Of a stretch of 50,847 bases of DNA, positions 18,900 to 27,629 are shown in pieces. A model generated the notes under the pieces. The model saw only the letters and a program-made list of their open reading frames with translations. It was not told where the DNA came from and made no database searches. The number at the start of each line of letters is the position of its first letter. Position 1 is the first letter of the stretch. The DNA is from an uncultured Rhodospirillales bacterium. Lineage in GTDB: Bacteria > Pseudomonadota > Alphaproteobacteria > Acetobacterales > Acetobacteraceae. The position numbers were made by a program, and so were the translations under genes. Location: positions 1 through 50,847 of the forward strand of contig CAIYCW010000144.1 in assembly GCA_903924855.1 (NCBI GenBank), given 5' to 3'.

Positions 18900-18918
18900 T
18901 GATCGATTCAATCGATCA
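18900..18918. promoter_or_regulatory. Perfect 19-base palindrome upstream of ahpC
   Basis: TGATCGATT, a central C, then AATCGATCA form an exact inverted repeat in the 239-base gap between the DUF5672 gene and ahpC, about 135 bases before the ahpC start. A possible -35 element (TTGGAC, 18938-18943) lies just downstream. It is a plausible operator for divergent control. It does not obviously match the E. coli OxyR site, so the regulator is not assigned. Confidence 0.5.
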
Positions 18919-19053
18919 TGCACAATGATACAATCCATTGGACAAAAAATTGTGCAGCGCGGCATAAGCTGCCCACGATCCGGTGCGGGGGCGGGTGCAA
19001 TGCGCGCCGCCCGAACCATCCGGCTCAGGACTGCAATATTTCAGGAGATTGAG

Positions 19054-19626
19054 ATGCTGACCGTTGGCGACAAATTCCCCGAATTCAAGCTCACCGCCGT
19101 CAAGGGTGGCGCTGAGGGCCTCGGCGGCCCCGGCCAGTCCTTCTTTGAGGTGAGCAACAGCTCCGACGAGGGCAAGTGGAAGATCGTGTTCTTCTGGCCC
19201 AAGGATTTCACCTTCATCTGCCCGACCGAGATTGCCGCCTTCGGCAAGCTGAACGGTGATTTCAACGACCGTGATGCGGTGGTCTATGGCGTTTCGACCG
19301 ACAGCGAGTTCGTGCATCTGAACTGGCGTCTGCACAACAAGGATATCAACGACCTGCCGTTCGCCATGCTGGCCGATGTGAAGCGCGAGCTGTGCACCGC
19401 CCTTGGCATTCTGGACAAGAACGAGGGCGTGGCGCTGCGCGCGACCTTCATCGTCGACCCGTATGGCATGATCCAGTGGGCCTCGGTGAACGGGCTGAAC
19501 GTGGGCCGCAACCCAGCCGAGGTCGTCCGCATCCTCGATGCGCTGCAGACCGACGAGCTGTGCCCGTGCGGCTGGACCAAGGGCGAGGAGACGCTGAAGC
19601 CGGCCGAGATCTTCCAGGCCGCCTGA
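19054..19626 (+). CDS. ahpC: Alkyl hydroperoxide reductase, 2-Cys peroxiredoxin
   Basis: Cytosolic peroxiredoxin of 190 residues that reduces hydrogen peroxide, organic peroxides and possibly peroxynitrite. The peroxidatic cysteine is Cys56 in FTFICPTE. The C-terminal LCPCGW gives Cys170 and Cys172, the arrangement seen in mycobacterial AhpC, which is recycled by AhpD. The start [11 protein letters not shown] follows AGGAG at a good distance; upstream in-frame sequence is the promoter region. ahpD follows after a 67-base gap containing a strong hairpin. OxyR control is likely from the nearby oxyR gene. Confidence 0.96.
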   Translation: MLTVGDKFPEFKLTAVKGGAEGLGGPGQSFFEVSNSSDEGKWKIVFFWPKDFTFICPTEIAAFGKLNGDFNDRDAVVYGVSTDSEFVHLNWRLHNKDINDLPFAMLADVKRELCTALGILDKNEGVALRATFIVDPYGMIQWASVNGLNVGRNPAEVVRILDALQTDELCPCGWTKGEETLKPAEIFQAA

Positions 19627-19650
19627 TCCGTTCCGCCCTGTTTTTGCGGC

Positions 19651-19676
19651 ACTCGGGCGCCTTCTGGCGCCCGAGT
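19651..19676 (+). terminator. Hairpin between ahpC and ahpD
   Basis: A perfect 11-bp GC-rich stem (ACTCGGGCGCC, 19651-19661, with GGCGCCCGAGT, 19666-19676) and a TTCT loop are followed by TGTCTTT. It looks like a leaky intrinsic terminator that would lower ahpD expression relative to ahpC while leaving them in one transcript. Confidence 0.75.
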
Positions 19677-19693
19677 TGTCTTTGGAGACCGAT

Positions 19694-20221
19694 ATGTCGA
19701 TTGAATCACTCAAGAACGCCCTGCCCGAATACGCCAAGGACCAGAAGCTCAATTTGGGCTCGCTGGCGATGGACCCCACGCTGTCCGCCCAGCAGCTGGC
19801 CGGCACGTTCATCGTATCCGCCCTTGCCTCGCGCAACGCGGTGGTGATCCGCGCCATCATGGCCGAGTTCGCCCCGAAGCTGTCGGCGGAGGCGCTGAAT
19901 GCCGCCAAGGCCGCCGCCTCGATCATGGGGATGAACAACATCTATTACCGCTTCACCCATCTGGTGGGCGGCGATTATCCCACACTGCCGGCCAAGCTGC
20001 GGATGAACGTGATGGCGCGCCCGGGCGTGGAGAAGGTGGATTTCGAGCTGTGGTCGCTGGCGGTGTCGGCGATCAATGGCTGCGGCATGTGCATGGAAAG
20101 CCATGAGAAGGTGATCCGCCATGGCGGGCTGTCCGCCGAGCAGATCCAGACCGCGGTGCGCATCGCAGCCGTGGTGCATGCGGTGGCGGTGACGCTGGAG
20201 GCCGAGGCGGCGCTGGCCTGA
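19694..20221 (+). CDS. ahpD: Alkyl hydroperoxide reductase AhpD (carboxymuconolactone decarboxylase family)
   Basis: Thiol-disulfide reductase of 175 residues that regenerates AhpC. The active site [10 protein letters not shown] gives Cys130, Cys133 and His137, with Glu118 upstream. These are the same positions as in Mycobacterium tuberculosis AhpD, except that residue 132 is Met instead of His. The start [10 protein letters not shown] is preceded by TTGGAG seven bases away; an in-frame ATG six codons upstream lacks this. Co-location with a CxC-type AhpC supports the pairing. Confidence 0.95.
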   Translation: MSIESLKNALPEYAKDQKLNLGSLAMDPTLSAQQLAGTFIVSALASRNAVVIRAIMAEFAPKLSAEALNAAKAAASIMGMNNIYYRFTHLVGGDYPTLPAKLRMNVMARPGVEKVDFELWSLAVSAINGCGMCMESHEKVIRHGGLSAEQIQTAVRIAAVVHAVAVTLEAEAALA

Positions 20222-20298
20222 GACGGCGTGGAAAGGGCGGTTCAGACCCTTTTAACCGGCCTGCCGTATGGTGAGGACCTTCGCAACAAGGTCTTCCC

Positions 20299-21942
20299 AT
20301 GCGGCAGGCGGCCGATCTCGATGAACTGACACGACCAAGGGCGAGGCTGCCGGAGAGTGCGGCCGAGCGCTATCTGGCCTTTGCCTTTGCCGCCGCCGAT
20401 CTGCTGGTGGAGACCAGCCAGGACGGCGTGATCGTGTTTGCCGCAGGCGCATTCCATGTCCGTTTCGGGGAGGATGCGCAGGAATTCATCGGCCGGCCGA
20501 TCACCTCGCTGTTTCACCCGAGCGGGCATGATGCGCTGGATGTGGCGATGGTGGTGGCAGGCCAGAGCGGGCGCATTCTGCCGCTGTGCCTCAGGCTTGC
20601 GGATGCGGCGGGAACACCGGTTTCGGTGGGGGCCCTGCTGATGCGTCTTGCGGGACGGCAGGCGAGTTTCAGCTTCGTGATCGGCCCGATGCCGCTGGCG
20701 CCACCGGGGGCAGAGGATGTGTCGGCCGGCCTGGCCGATCGGGCGGGCTTTGCCAGGATGGCGGAGGCGGCGCTGCGCCAGGGGGCTGGCAGCGGCGTGT
20801 CGCTGGTGGAGGTGAAGGGCTGGGCCCGGCTGCGGGAGGCGCTGTCCACCCCGGACCGCCATGCGCTGGAAGCCGCGTTGGAGGCGGCTTTGGGGGCTTC
20901 GACCTTGCCTGCGGCGGCGGTTGCCGAAGGCCGCTACGGCGTGCTGACACCGCAGGGCGGCGGGTCTCCAGCCGAGCTGGCCGCTCTGCTGCAACGCTTC
21001 GAGACGGCGTTGCGCGGCACCGCGGCGGGGGCGCACACGATTGTGGAGGGGGCGGCGCTGTCGCTTGATGCCGGCAGCCTGCCACAGGCCCAGGCCGCCC
21101 GCGCGCTGCGCTACGCGCTGGACCGGTTTGCCGCCGGCGGGCATGAGGCGGCCGGCGAGGTGGGGCTGCAGGGCGGGCTTGCCGGCATTCTGCACACCGC
21201 CGAGCAGCACACCGCGGCGATGCGCGCGGCGCTGCGCGAGCGGCGGTTCCGGCTGGCCTATCAGCCGGTGGTGCGGCTGTCCGACCGGAGCGTTCATCAT
21301 TACGAGGCGTTGCTGCGCCCGGTGCCCACGCCCAACGTGCCGATGAGCAACACCCAGGAATTCGTCACCTTCGCCGAGGCGGTCGGCCTGTCCGAGGAGT
21401 TGGACTGGGCGGTGCTGGAGACCGCGATCGCGGCCTTGCAGGCCAATCGCTCGGTCAATATCGCGGTCAACATGTCCGGTCTTTCGATGCAGAACCCGGA
21501 TTACCGGCGCTGCCTGCTGGACCGGCTGGCGGAGCTGCGGGCGACCGATTCCACCCATGCGGCGGCGCGGCTGCTGATCGAGCTGACCGAGACGGCCGAG
21601 ATCGCCGATCTGCACGCCGCCGCCTCCTCGATGGAGCAGCTGCGCTCGGTGGGTGTTCCGGTCTGTCTGGACGATTTTGGCGCGGGGGCGGCGGTGTTTC
21701 GCTATCTGCGCGCCTTCGGCGTCGATTTCGTCAAGCTGGACGGTGAGTATGTGCGCGCCGCCTGCCGCACAAGGCGGGACCGGCAGCTGGTGGCGTCGAT
21801 GATCGAGATCGCAACGCTGTCCGGTGCCGCCGTGGTGGCCGAGATGATCGAGACCGAGGCGGAATGCGCGGTGATGACGGAGCTTGGCGTCACCTATGGC
21901 CAGGGCTGGCTGTTCGGCCGGCCGGGGAATCTGCCGGGGTGA
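20299..21942 (+). CDS. PAS - degenerate GGDEF - EAL cyclic-di-GMP phosphodiesterase
   Basis: Cytosolic 547-residue signalling protein. Residues about 20-140 resemble a PAS sensor (LLVETSQDGVIVFAAG, EFIGRPITSLFHP). Residues about 145-300 align loosely with GGDEF but lack the GGDEF loop. The C-terminal EAL domain has EALLR at 336-340, the Asn in NMSGLSMQNPDYR, ELTE, DDFG, KLDGEYV, AEMIE and GQGWLFGRP, so the metal and catalytic residues for c-di-GMP hydrolysis appear intact. It has no membrane helix. It is monocistronic, following ahpD at 77 bases, and ends at a bidirectional hairpin. What the PAS domain senses is unknown. Confidence 0.88.
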   Translation: MRQAADLDELTRPRARLPESAAERYLAFAFAAADLLVETSQDGVIVFAAGAFHVRFGEDAQEFIGRPITSLFHPSGHDALDVAMVVAGQSGRILPLCLRLADAAGTPVSVGALLMRLAGRQASFSFVIGPMPLAPPGAEDVSAGLADRAGFARMAEAALRQGAGSGVSLVEVKGWARLREALSTPDRHALEAALEAALGASTLPAAAVAEGRYGVLTPQGGGSPAELAALLQRFETALRGTAAGAHTIVEGAALSLDAGSLPQAQAARALRYALDRFAAGGHEAAGEVGLQGGLAGILHTAEQHTAAMRAALRERRFRLAYQPVVRLSDRSVHHYEALLRPVPTPNVPMSNTQEFVTFAEAVGLSEELDWAVLETAIAALQANRSVNIAVNMSGLSMQNPDYRRCLLDRLAELRATDSTHAAARLLIELTETAEIADLHAAASSMEQLRSVGVPVCLDDFGAGAAVFRYLRAFGVDFVKLDGEYVRAACRTRRDRQLVASMIEIATLSGAAVVAEMIETEAECAVMTELGVTYGQGWLFGRPGNLPG

Positions 21943-21964
21943 TCGTTTGGGGGTGGAGGTGTTG

Positions 21965-21989
21965 CGGGGCGGGTCGTGGAGCCGCCCCG
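21965..21989. terminator. Bidirectional terminator between EAL and rhodanese genes
   Basis: Stem CGGGGCGG (21965-21972) with CCGCCCCG (21982-21989) and a nine-base loop, followed by TTTGGG on the plus side. It sits in the 56-base gap between two convergent genes and probably ends both transcripts. Confidence 0.65.
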
Positions 21990-21998
21990 TTTGGGTGG

Positions 21999-22409
21999 TT
22001 ATCTTTGGCGCCAGGGCAGGCCATCGGCTTTCCAGCCCGCGGTGGTGCCGCGATGGCCTTGCGGGTCGGGCGGGCCTTCGAAACCATCGGCGATGTTGAA
22101 CACATGGGGAAAGCCCGCGGCCTGAGCTGCCTGGGCGGCGGCGAGGCTGCGCACGCCGCTGCGGCAGAGGAAATAGATCTTCTGCTCAGGCTTGAGGCCA
22201 GCCTGTTTCATGTTCTCGGTGAAGCCGGGATTGACCTGCATGGAGGGGAAGATCTGCCACGGGATCAAGGCCGGCGCCTTGCCGGCCGCGGACAGGTCGG
22301 CCAGGCCCACATAGGTCCATTCGGCGTCGGTGCGTACATCGACCATCTCGGCATTGGGATCGGTGAGCAGCGCCTGCCACACGGCACTGGGGGCCACGTT
22401 CTCGATCAT
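21999..22409 (-). CDS. Rhodanese-like sulfurtransferase domain protein
   Basis: Single-domain rhodanese of 136 residues. The active-site cysteine is in FLCRSGVRS, and the CH2A-like motif EMVDVRTDAEWTYVG opens the fold. Proteins of this type move sulfane sulfur (thiosulfate or persulfide donors) or act in thiol redox reactions in the cytoplasm. Length is typical of stand-alone rhodaneses. The start MIENVAPSAVW is chosen because the open frame ahead of it reads non-coding. An HD-domain gene lies 40 bases upstream on the same strand, so the two may be co-transcribed. Confidence 0.88.
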   Translation of the reverse strand: MIENVAPSAVWQALLTDPNAEMVDVRTDAEWTYVGLADLSAAGKAPALIPWQIFPSMQVNPGFTENMKQAGLKPEQKIYFLCRSGVRSLAAAQAAQAAGFPHVFNIADGFEGPPDPQGHRGTTAGWKADGLPWRQR

Positions 22410-22449
22410 CTTTCTCTCTCCACTGGCGTTGGCGGACAGCATTGCCAGT

Positions 22450-23079
22450 TCAGGCGCAGGCCGCAAGCAGGCGGGCCAGTTCGGCTGCGAAGCGCTTTGC
22501 GGCAAGCTCCGGCGGCCAGGGTTGCCAGGCGGGCTCGCCGTAATGGCGGGCCAGCATGTCCTCCAGGTCGACCGACGCCTTGATCCCCAGCGTGTCGCGC
22601 ACCTCGGTTGTGGTCCAGCCGGCGACATGCACCGCCTCGGCGGCGGCGGCTGCGATGTCGCAGCGTTTGTGGGCGGCGCGCTCCGCCTGGGTCCAGGGCG
22701 GCAGGCGGTAGCGCAGGGCGACCATGGCGGCGAGCCGTGTCTGCAGATCGGCGAAGGCCTGGCCGAGGAAGGGTTTCAGGGGGGAGATGCAGTCGAAATT
22801 GATCAGCCCCTCCTCCGCGTCGTGCAGCAATTCGCGCAGCTGCTGGGCGGCAGTGAGCGGCTGGGCGCGGCGGGCGCGTTCCAGCACGGCCAGCGAGTGC
22901 TGCGCCACCGACAGCGGCAGGCCGGGCCAGATCGAATGCCCGCCCCAGCGGAAGGTGCGCGCGAGGCCCAGCGCCAGATCGTCATCCGTCCAGTCGAACG
23001 GGGTGGGGGCCAGCAGATCGAGTCTGCGCCCGCTGGGCAGGCGGACCCAGGCGCGGGCCGTGTGGTCCGGCCCGCTCAT
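22450..23079 (-). CDS. HD-domain phosphohydrolase
   Basis: A 209-residue HD-superfamily protein. SVAQHS, followed by LLHDAEEG and later CDIAAAAAEAVH, supply the His, His-Asp and Asp metal ligands. The region LHDAEEGLINFDCISPLKPFL resembles YfbR/phage-type HD nucleotidases (HDAAEAYLGDIPSPLK), so dephosphorylation of a nucleotide is the likely reaction, though the substrate is not established. The start codon overlaps the MFS gene stop as ATGA, so it is translationally coupled to the transporter. Confidence 0.82.
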   Translation of the reverse strand: MSGPDHTARAWVRLPSGRRLDLLAPTPFDWTDDDLALGLARTFRWGGHSIWPGLPLSVAQHSLAVLERARRAQPLTAAQQLRELLHDAEEGLINFDCISPLKPFLGQAFADLQTRLAAMVALRYRLPPWTQAERAAHKRCDIAAAAAEAVHVAGWTTTEVRDTLGIKASVDLEDMLARHYGEPAWQPWPPELAAKRFAAELARLLAACA

Positions 23080-24461
23080 CGCAGCCGGCGCGTGACCAGG
23101 AAGGCGGCAAACGGGGCCAGGGCGAACAGGCCGAACAGCCAGAACGCCGCCTGGGCGGGGGCGGTGGCAAGGCCTGCGATGTTGGTGACCATGCCGGCCG
23201 AGGCAGAGCCGAAGGCGTTGCCCACCATGATGATGGTGGTGATCGAGGCGCTGGCCAGATCGCGCTCATCCTCCGGTGCCGCGATGAACACGTTGGTGCC
23301 CAGATGCGGCCAGCATATGCCCATGCCGCTGCCCATCGCCCCCAGCGCCAGGGCCATCAGCGGAATGGCCAGCGCATTGGGCAGCGAGGCCATCGGCATC
23401 ACCGCGCAGAGCACCAGAAGCCCGCCGCCCAGCAGCATCGGCCCGAGCCGCAGCAGCAGGGCCGCACCGCCGCGACCGGCGGCGACGGCCGAGATCAGCG
23501 CCCAGCCACCGGCCATCATCGCCGAGACATAGCCCGCGTGCAGCGGTGTCATGCCGTGCAGGCGCTGCAGGAAATAGGGCACGAAGATCTCGGCATTCAC
23601 CCCCACCAGCATCAGCAGCATGGCGCCATAGATGCCGGACAGCCGGGTGCGCGGATCGCAGGCGCCGCGCGGCAGCACGCGCACCGCGGTGCGGCCCTCG
23701 CGGCGCATGAACAGGGCGAGCAGTGTGAAGGCGGCGGCAAGACCGAGCAGTGCCACCGGCACGTCCTGCGCCATGCTGCCGGCCGAGACGCACAGCGCGC
23801 TGACGGCAAGGATGCCCAGGCTGAGCAGGGCCACCGGAAGCCTGGGGCCGGAGGGGGCGAGGCTGCGCGGCAGGGTGAGTTCGACCAGCAGCAGCATCAT
23901 CGGGGCGAGGCCCGCCAGGCACCAGAACGCGAGGCGCCAGGCGCCGTATTCGGCAAAGATGCCGCCGATGGCGGGCCCGCCCAGCGTGGCGATCCCCCAG
24001 GCCAGCGAGATCACCGAAAACGCGCGCGACCACAGAGGCTGCGGGAAGAGCAGCCGGATATTGGAGAAGGACAGAGCGGAGAGCGTGCCCGCCCCCAATC
24101 CCTGCACGAACCGGCCGAGCAGCAGCACCGCCATCACCGGCGCCGTGGCGCACAGGCAGGCGCCGAGCGCGAAGGTGAGCAGCGCCAGGCGGTAGAGGTT
24201 GCGCACGCCCACGCGGCGCAGCATCGAGGCGCAGTTCGCCCCGCCCAGCAGCGAGGCCACCACGTAGAGCGTGGTGCTCCAGGCGAAATAGCGCAGCCCG
24301 CCAATGTCGCGCACCACGCTGGGCAGGATGGTGACGGCGATGAACACGTTCACCGCATGGATGATCATGCCGCCGCCCACCACGGCGCAGCGCGCCGCGT
24401 TGCCGCCGCGCACCAAGGCGCTCCAGCTGCTGTCGGTTCCGATGGTTTCGCTGTCCGCCAT
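23076..24461 (-). CDS. Major facilitator superfamily transporter
   Basis: Inner-membrane transporter of 461 residues with 12-14 hydrophobic helices. RFVQGLGAGTLSALSFSNIRLLFP and WGIATLGGPAIGGIFAEYGAWRLAFW correspond to the motif A/C region of drug:proton antiporters. Export of a toxic or unwanted compound is the usual role; the substrate is unknown. The start MADSETIG was chosen because upstream in-frame sequence is Pro/Arg-rich and not membrane-like. It is divergent from the DenD-like gene (85-bp gap) and overlaps the HD phosphohydrolase gene. Confidence 0.88.
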   Translation of the reverse strand: MADSETIGTDSSWSALVRGGNAARCAVVGGGMIIHAVNVFIAVTILPSVVRDIGGLRYFAWSTTLYVVASLLGGANCASMLRRVGVRNLYRLALLTFALGACLCATAPVMAVLLLGRFVQGLGAGTLSALSFSNIRLLFPQPLWSRAFSVISLAWGIATLGGPAIGGIFAEYGAWRLAFWCLAGLAPMMLLLVELTLPRSLAPSGPRLPVALLSLGILAVSALCVSAGSMAQDVPVALLGLAAAFTLLALFMRREGRTAVRVLPRGACDPRTRLSGIYGAMLLMLVGVNAEIFVPYFLQRLHGMTPLHAGYVSAMMAGGWALISAVAAGRGGAALLLRLGPMLLGGGLLVLCAVMPMASLPNALAIPLMALALGAMGSGMGICWPHLGTNVFIAAPEDERDLASASITTIIMVGNAFGSASAGMVTNIAGLATAPAQAAFWLFGLFALAPFAAFLVTRRLR

Positions 24462-24546
24462 GCACCTTGCCCTTTTCTTGCCCCACACATGCAGGCAGGG
24501 TCCTGTAACGGCAAGGGTTCGGCCCTGCGGAGGATGAGGTGCTGCG

Positions 24547-25521
24547 ATGAAGATTTCGATTCTGGGCGGTGGCGGGTTTCTGGGCCGCAAGGTGGCAGAG
24601 CGTCTGGCGCAGAGCGGCAGGCTTGGCGATCACGTCGTGACCGGGCTGACGCTGTTCGACCTCACCCCGCCGGAGACGCTGGCAGCGCCCTTCCCTGTTA
24701 CCTGCCTCAGCGGCGATGTGGCGGAGCTGCCGGAGGCAGCGATCCCCGAAGGCACCGATGTGGTGTTCCACCTGGCAGCCGTGGTGAGTGCGGCGGCCGA
24801 GGCGGATTACGAGCTGGGTCGGCGCGTCAATCTGCGCGGCACGGATGCGGTGGTGGATGCCTGCCGCAGGCTGGCACGGCCGCCGCGTGTCGTGTTCACC
24901 TCCTCGGTTGCAAGCTTCGCCGGCGGCCAGGAGGCCGATCTGGCCGATGATGCGCGCCAGCTGCCCACCAACTCCTACGGCGCGCAGAAGGCGGCCGCCG
25001 AGCTGATTCTGAGCGATGCCGGCCGGCGTGGGTTTCTGGATGCGGTGAACATCCGCCTGCCCACGATCTGCATCCGGCCGGGGGCGCCGAACAAGGCGGC
25101 GTCCAGTTTCGTGTCCGCCATCGTGCGCGAGCCGCTGCTGGGGCTGGCCACCACGCTGCCGGTGGGTGAGGATTTCCGTGTGTGGATCGCAAGCCCTGCC
25201 TTCGCCACCGACTGGCTGCTGCATGCGGCGGTGCTGGACTCGGCCCTGCTCGGGGCGGATCGGGGCATCAACCCGCCCGGTCTGTGCGCGAGCGTGGGTG
25301 AGATGCTCGATGCGATGGAACGGGCGCGGCCGGGCAGCCGGGCGCTGGTGCGGGCCGAGCCCGATCGGGTGATCGCGGGCATTGTGGGCGGCTGGCCCGC
25401 GAAATTTCAGGCCAGCCGGGCGCCAGGCCTGGGCTTTAGCCCGCATGGCGATCTGGATGCGCTGATCGCGGAATTTCTGGCGCACGACCTGGCCCTCACG
25501 CGGCGCATGCGGGGCCTGTAG
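24547..25521 (+). CDS. denD: NAD-dependent D-erythronate dehydrogenase-like (DenD family)
   Basis: Extended short-chain dehydrogenase/epimerase of 324 residues. The nucleotide-binding motif GGGGFLGRKVAERL is at about 7-20. The catalytic Ser is in FTSSVASF and the Tyr-Lys pair in YGAQKAAAE. The RLPTICIRPGAPNKAASSFVSAIVREPL stretch is characteristic of DenD (oxidation of D-erythronate at C2 in four-carbon sugar-acid catabolism). Related epimerases share much of this, so the substrate is a family-level inference. None of the usual partners (otn/den kinases and aldolases) lies in the window. It is divergent from the MFS gene. Confidence 0.82.
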   Translation: MKISILGGGGFLGRKVAERLAQSGRLGDHVVTGLTLFDLTPPETLAAPFPVTCLSGDVAELPEAAIPEGTDVVFHLAAVVSAAAEADYELGRRVNLRGTDAVVDACRRLARPPRVVFTSSVASFAGGQEADLADDARQLPTNSYGAQKAAAELILSDAGRRGFLDAVNIRLPTICIRPGAPNKAASSFVSAIVREPLLGLATTLPVGEDFRVWIASPAFATDWLLHAAVLDSALLGADRGINPPGLCASVGEMLDAMERARPGSRALVRAEPDRVIAGIVGGWPAKFQASRAPGLGFSPHGDLDALIAEFLAHDLALTRRMRGL

Positions 25522-25527
25522 AAAACG

Positions 25528-25543
25528 CGCAGCAAAAGCTGCG
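25528..25543 (+). terminator. Short hairpin after the denD-like gene
   Basis: CGCAGC and GCTGCG enclose an AAAA loop, seven bases after the stop codon, followed by AAATC rather than a U-tract. It is a weak terminator candidate. Confidence 0.45.
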
Positions 25544-25651
25544 AAATCACCAAAATTGACATGATGTTTACATGATTGGTGGCCAGACTTGCCTTGTGCG
25601 AAGTCTGGCCCCGGTGCAACTTTGCGCGATCGAAAGGCTGCATCGTTTCAT

Positions 25652-27475
25652 ATGGCGCGCTTGCTCAATTCGGGGTTTTTCCGCCCCGCTGCCCGACCCG
25701 GCTTCGGCCCCCGTCAAAGTTTCGGGGAATGGGCGGCGCATGTGCCGGCGACGCTGCGGGCCCTGATCCGTGCCGATGAATTGTGGCTGGTGGTGCTTGG
25801 CGCGCTGTCCGGGTTGAGTGCGGGTCTGTGCGTGATCGGCATGGGCCGGATCACCCAGGTGATGCACGTGGTGCTCTATGGGCTTGGCATCCATGAACGC
25901 CTGTCCAGCCAGGTGTCGACGAGCCCGGTGCGCAGTTTTCTGGCGCTGGCCGGCGGTGGGCTGGTGGTGGGTGTGATCGGCTGGTTCGTCGCCCGCAAAT
26001 GGCCGCGCCGCGCGGTGGACCCGATCGAGGCGAATGCGCTGCATGGTGGGCGGATGTCGTTGAACGACAGTCTGATCGTGGTGCTGCAGACGGTGTTGTC
26101 CAACGGGTTCGGTGCCTCGGTGGGGTTGGAGGCGGGTTACACCCAGATCGGCAGCGCGCTTGCCTCGCGCCTGGGCAAGACGCTGCGGGTTCGGCGCAAC
26201 GATCTGCGCGTGCTGGTGGCCTGTGGTGCGGCCGGTGCGATCGGGGCCGCGTTCAACGCGCCGCTGACCGGCACGTTCTATGCCTTCGAGCTGGTGATGG
26301 GCACCTATTCGCTGACCACGCTGGCGCCGGTGGTGGTGGCGGCGCTGTCGGGCGTGATCATGACGCGGCTGTTCTCGCCGGATCTGATGGGGTTTGACAT
26401 CCGTGTGCCGGTGACCCTCGATCCGGCCGGTTATCCGCCGATCCTGGTGCTGGCTGCGATCTGCGCCGTGGGCGGGATCGCGCTGATGCAGGGTGTGACG
26501 ATGACGGAGGATCTGTTCCGCCGCTCGCGCATCCCCGGCTGGCTGCGCCCGGCGATCGGCGGGCTGATGGTGGCGGGATTGGCGATGATCTCGCCGCAGG
26601 TGCTGTCATCTGGCCATTCGGCGCTCGATGTCGATCTGGACGCGCCGTATGGCGCCCGGGCGTTGATCCTGCTGATCGTGGTCAAGGCACTGGCCTCGGC
26701 GATCTCGCTGGGATCGGGCTTTCGCGGCGGGTTGTTCTTCGCCTCGCTGTTCCTGGGCGCGCTGGTGGGCAAGCTCTATGCGGCGGCGCTGGTGGCGCTG
26801 TCCCTCGGCACGGCGCTGCCGCCGGTGGTGTGTGCGGTGGTGGGGATGAGCGCGCTTGCGGTGGCCGTGGTGGGCGGGCCGCTGACGATGGCGTTTCTGG
26901 CGCTGGAGACCACGGGTTCGCTGCCGTTGACGGTGGCGGTGGTGGCGGCGGCCATATTGTCCTCCATCACGGTGCGGCGCACCTTCGGCTATTCCTTTGC
27001 AACCTGGCGCTTTCATCTGCGCGGCGAGCAGATCCGCTCGGCGGTGGATATCGGCTGGATGCGCAATCTCACCGTGCTGCGGATGATGCGCCGCGAGGTG
27101 AAAGCCGTTCCGGCCGACATGACGATCGGCGCGTTCCGCCAGGACATACCGCTGGGCGCCACCAGCCAGGTTGTGGTGGTGGATGCGGCGGAGCGCTATC
27201 TGGGGCTGCTGCTGGTGGCCGAGGTGCATGCGGCGAGCGAGCCGGATGAGGCGCCGCTCTCAAGCCTGGCCCTGCATGACAGCGGCATCGCCCTGCTGCC
27301 GGAGATGACGATCAAGGAAGCGGTGGAGAAATTCTCGGCTGCCGAAAGTGATGCGCTGGCGGTGATCGATTCGGCCGAGGGCCGCCATGTGATCGGCCTG
27401 CTGACCGAGCAATATGCGCTGCGCCGCTACACGGATGAGCTGGAACGCCGCAGGCGGGAGCTTTCGGGCGAATAG
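25652..27475 (+). CDS. ClC-family chloride channel/transporter with C-terminal CBS domains
   Basis: A 607-residue ClC protein. The gating-glutamate loop reads GASVGLEAGYTQ, with Glu160 in the place of the E of GREGP. GAIGAAFNAPLTGTFYAFELV and GSGFRGGLFFASLFLGALVGK match the conserved pore segments (the latter to the GxFxP region). Residues about 470-607 form two CBS repeats that usually bind adenine nucleotides and modulate gating. Retention of the gating Glu fits either a channel or a Cl-/H+ exchanger. The start MARLLNSG was chosen over an upstream ATG (25589) that precedes non-conserved sequence. It is probably monocistronic. Confidence 0.9.
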   Translation: MARLLNSGFFRPAARPGFGPRQSFGEWAAHVPATLRALIRADELWLVVLGALSGLSAGLCVIGMGRITQVMHVVLYGLGIHERLSSQVSTSPVRSFLALAGGGLVVGVIGWFVARKWPRRAVDPIEANALHGGRMSLNDSLIVVLQTVLSNGFGASVGLEAGYTQIGSALASRLGKTLRVRRNDLRVLVACGAAGAIGAAFNAPLTGTFYAFELVMGTYSLTTLAPVVVAALSGVIMTRLFSPDLMGFDIRVPVTLDPAGYPPILVLAAICAVGGIALMQGVTMTEDLFRRSRIPGWLRPAIGGLMVAGLAMISPQVLSSGHSALDVDLDAPYGARALILLIVVKALASAISLGSGFRGGLFFASLFLGALVGKLYAAALVALSLGTALPPVVCAVVGMSALAVAVVGGPLTMAFLALETTGSLPLTVAVVAAAILSSITVRRTFGYSFATWRFHLRGEQIRSAVDIGWMRNLTVLRMMRREVKAVPADMTIGAFRQDIPLGATSQVVVVDAAERYLGLLLVAEVHAASEPDEAPLSSLALHDSGIALLPEMTIKEAVEKFSAAESDALAVIDSAEGRHVIGLLTEQYALRRYTDELERRRRELSGE

Positions 27476-27629
27476 GCCTGCAGGCTTTCACCCGCCATAC
27501 TTTGCGACATCGCCATGTGCTTGGGACGGTCAATTGGCCGGATGGGTGTTTGTACGCCCTGGCGCAGCCGCCGATTTGATTGCACCCCTGCGGTTGTCCG
27601 CGGATGCTTGGTCGGATGAGCTTCAAATA

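Noticed and set aside
20242..25485. Long minus-strand frames opposite the EAL gene and spanning the MFS/denD region
   Set aside because: They cross gene boundaries and intergenic hairpins and lack recognisable domains; the real genes on the other reading explain the coding signal.
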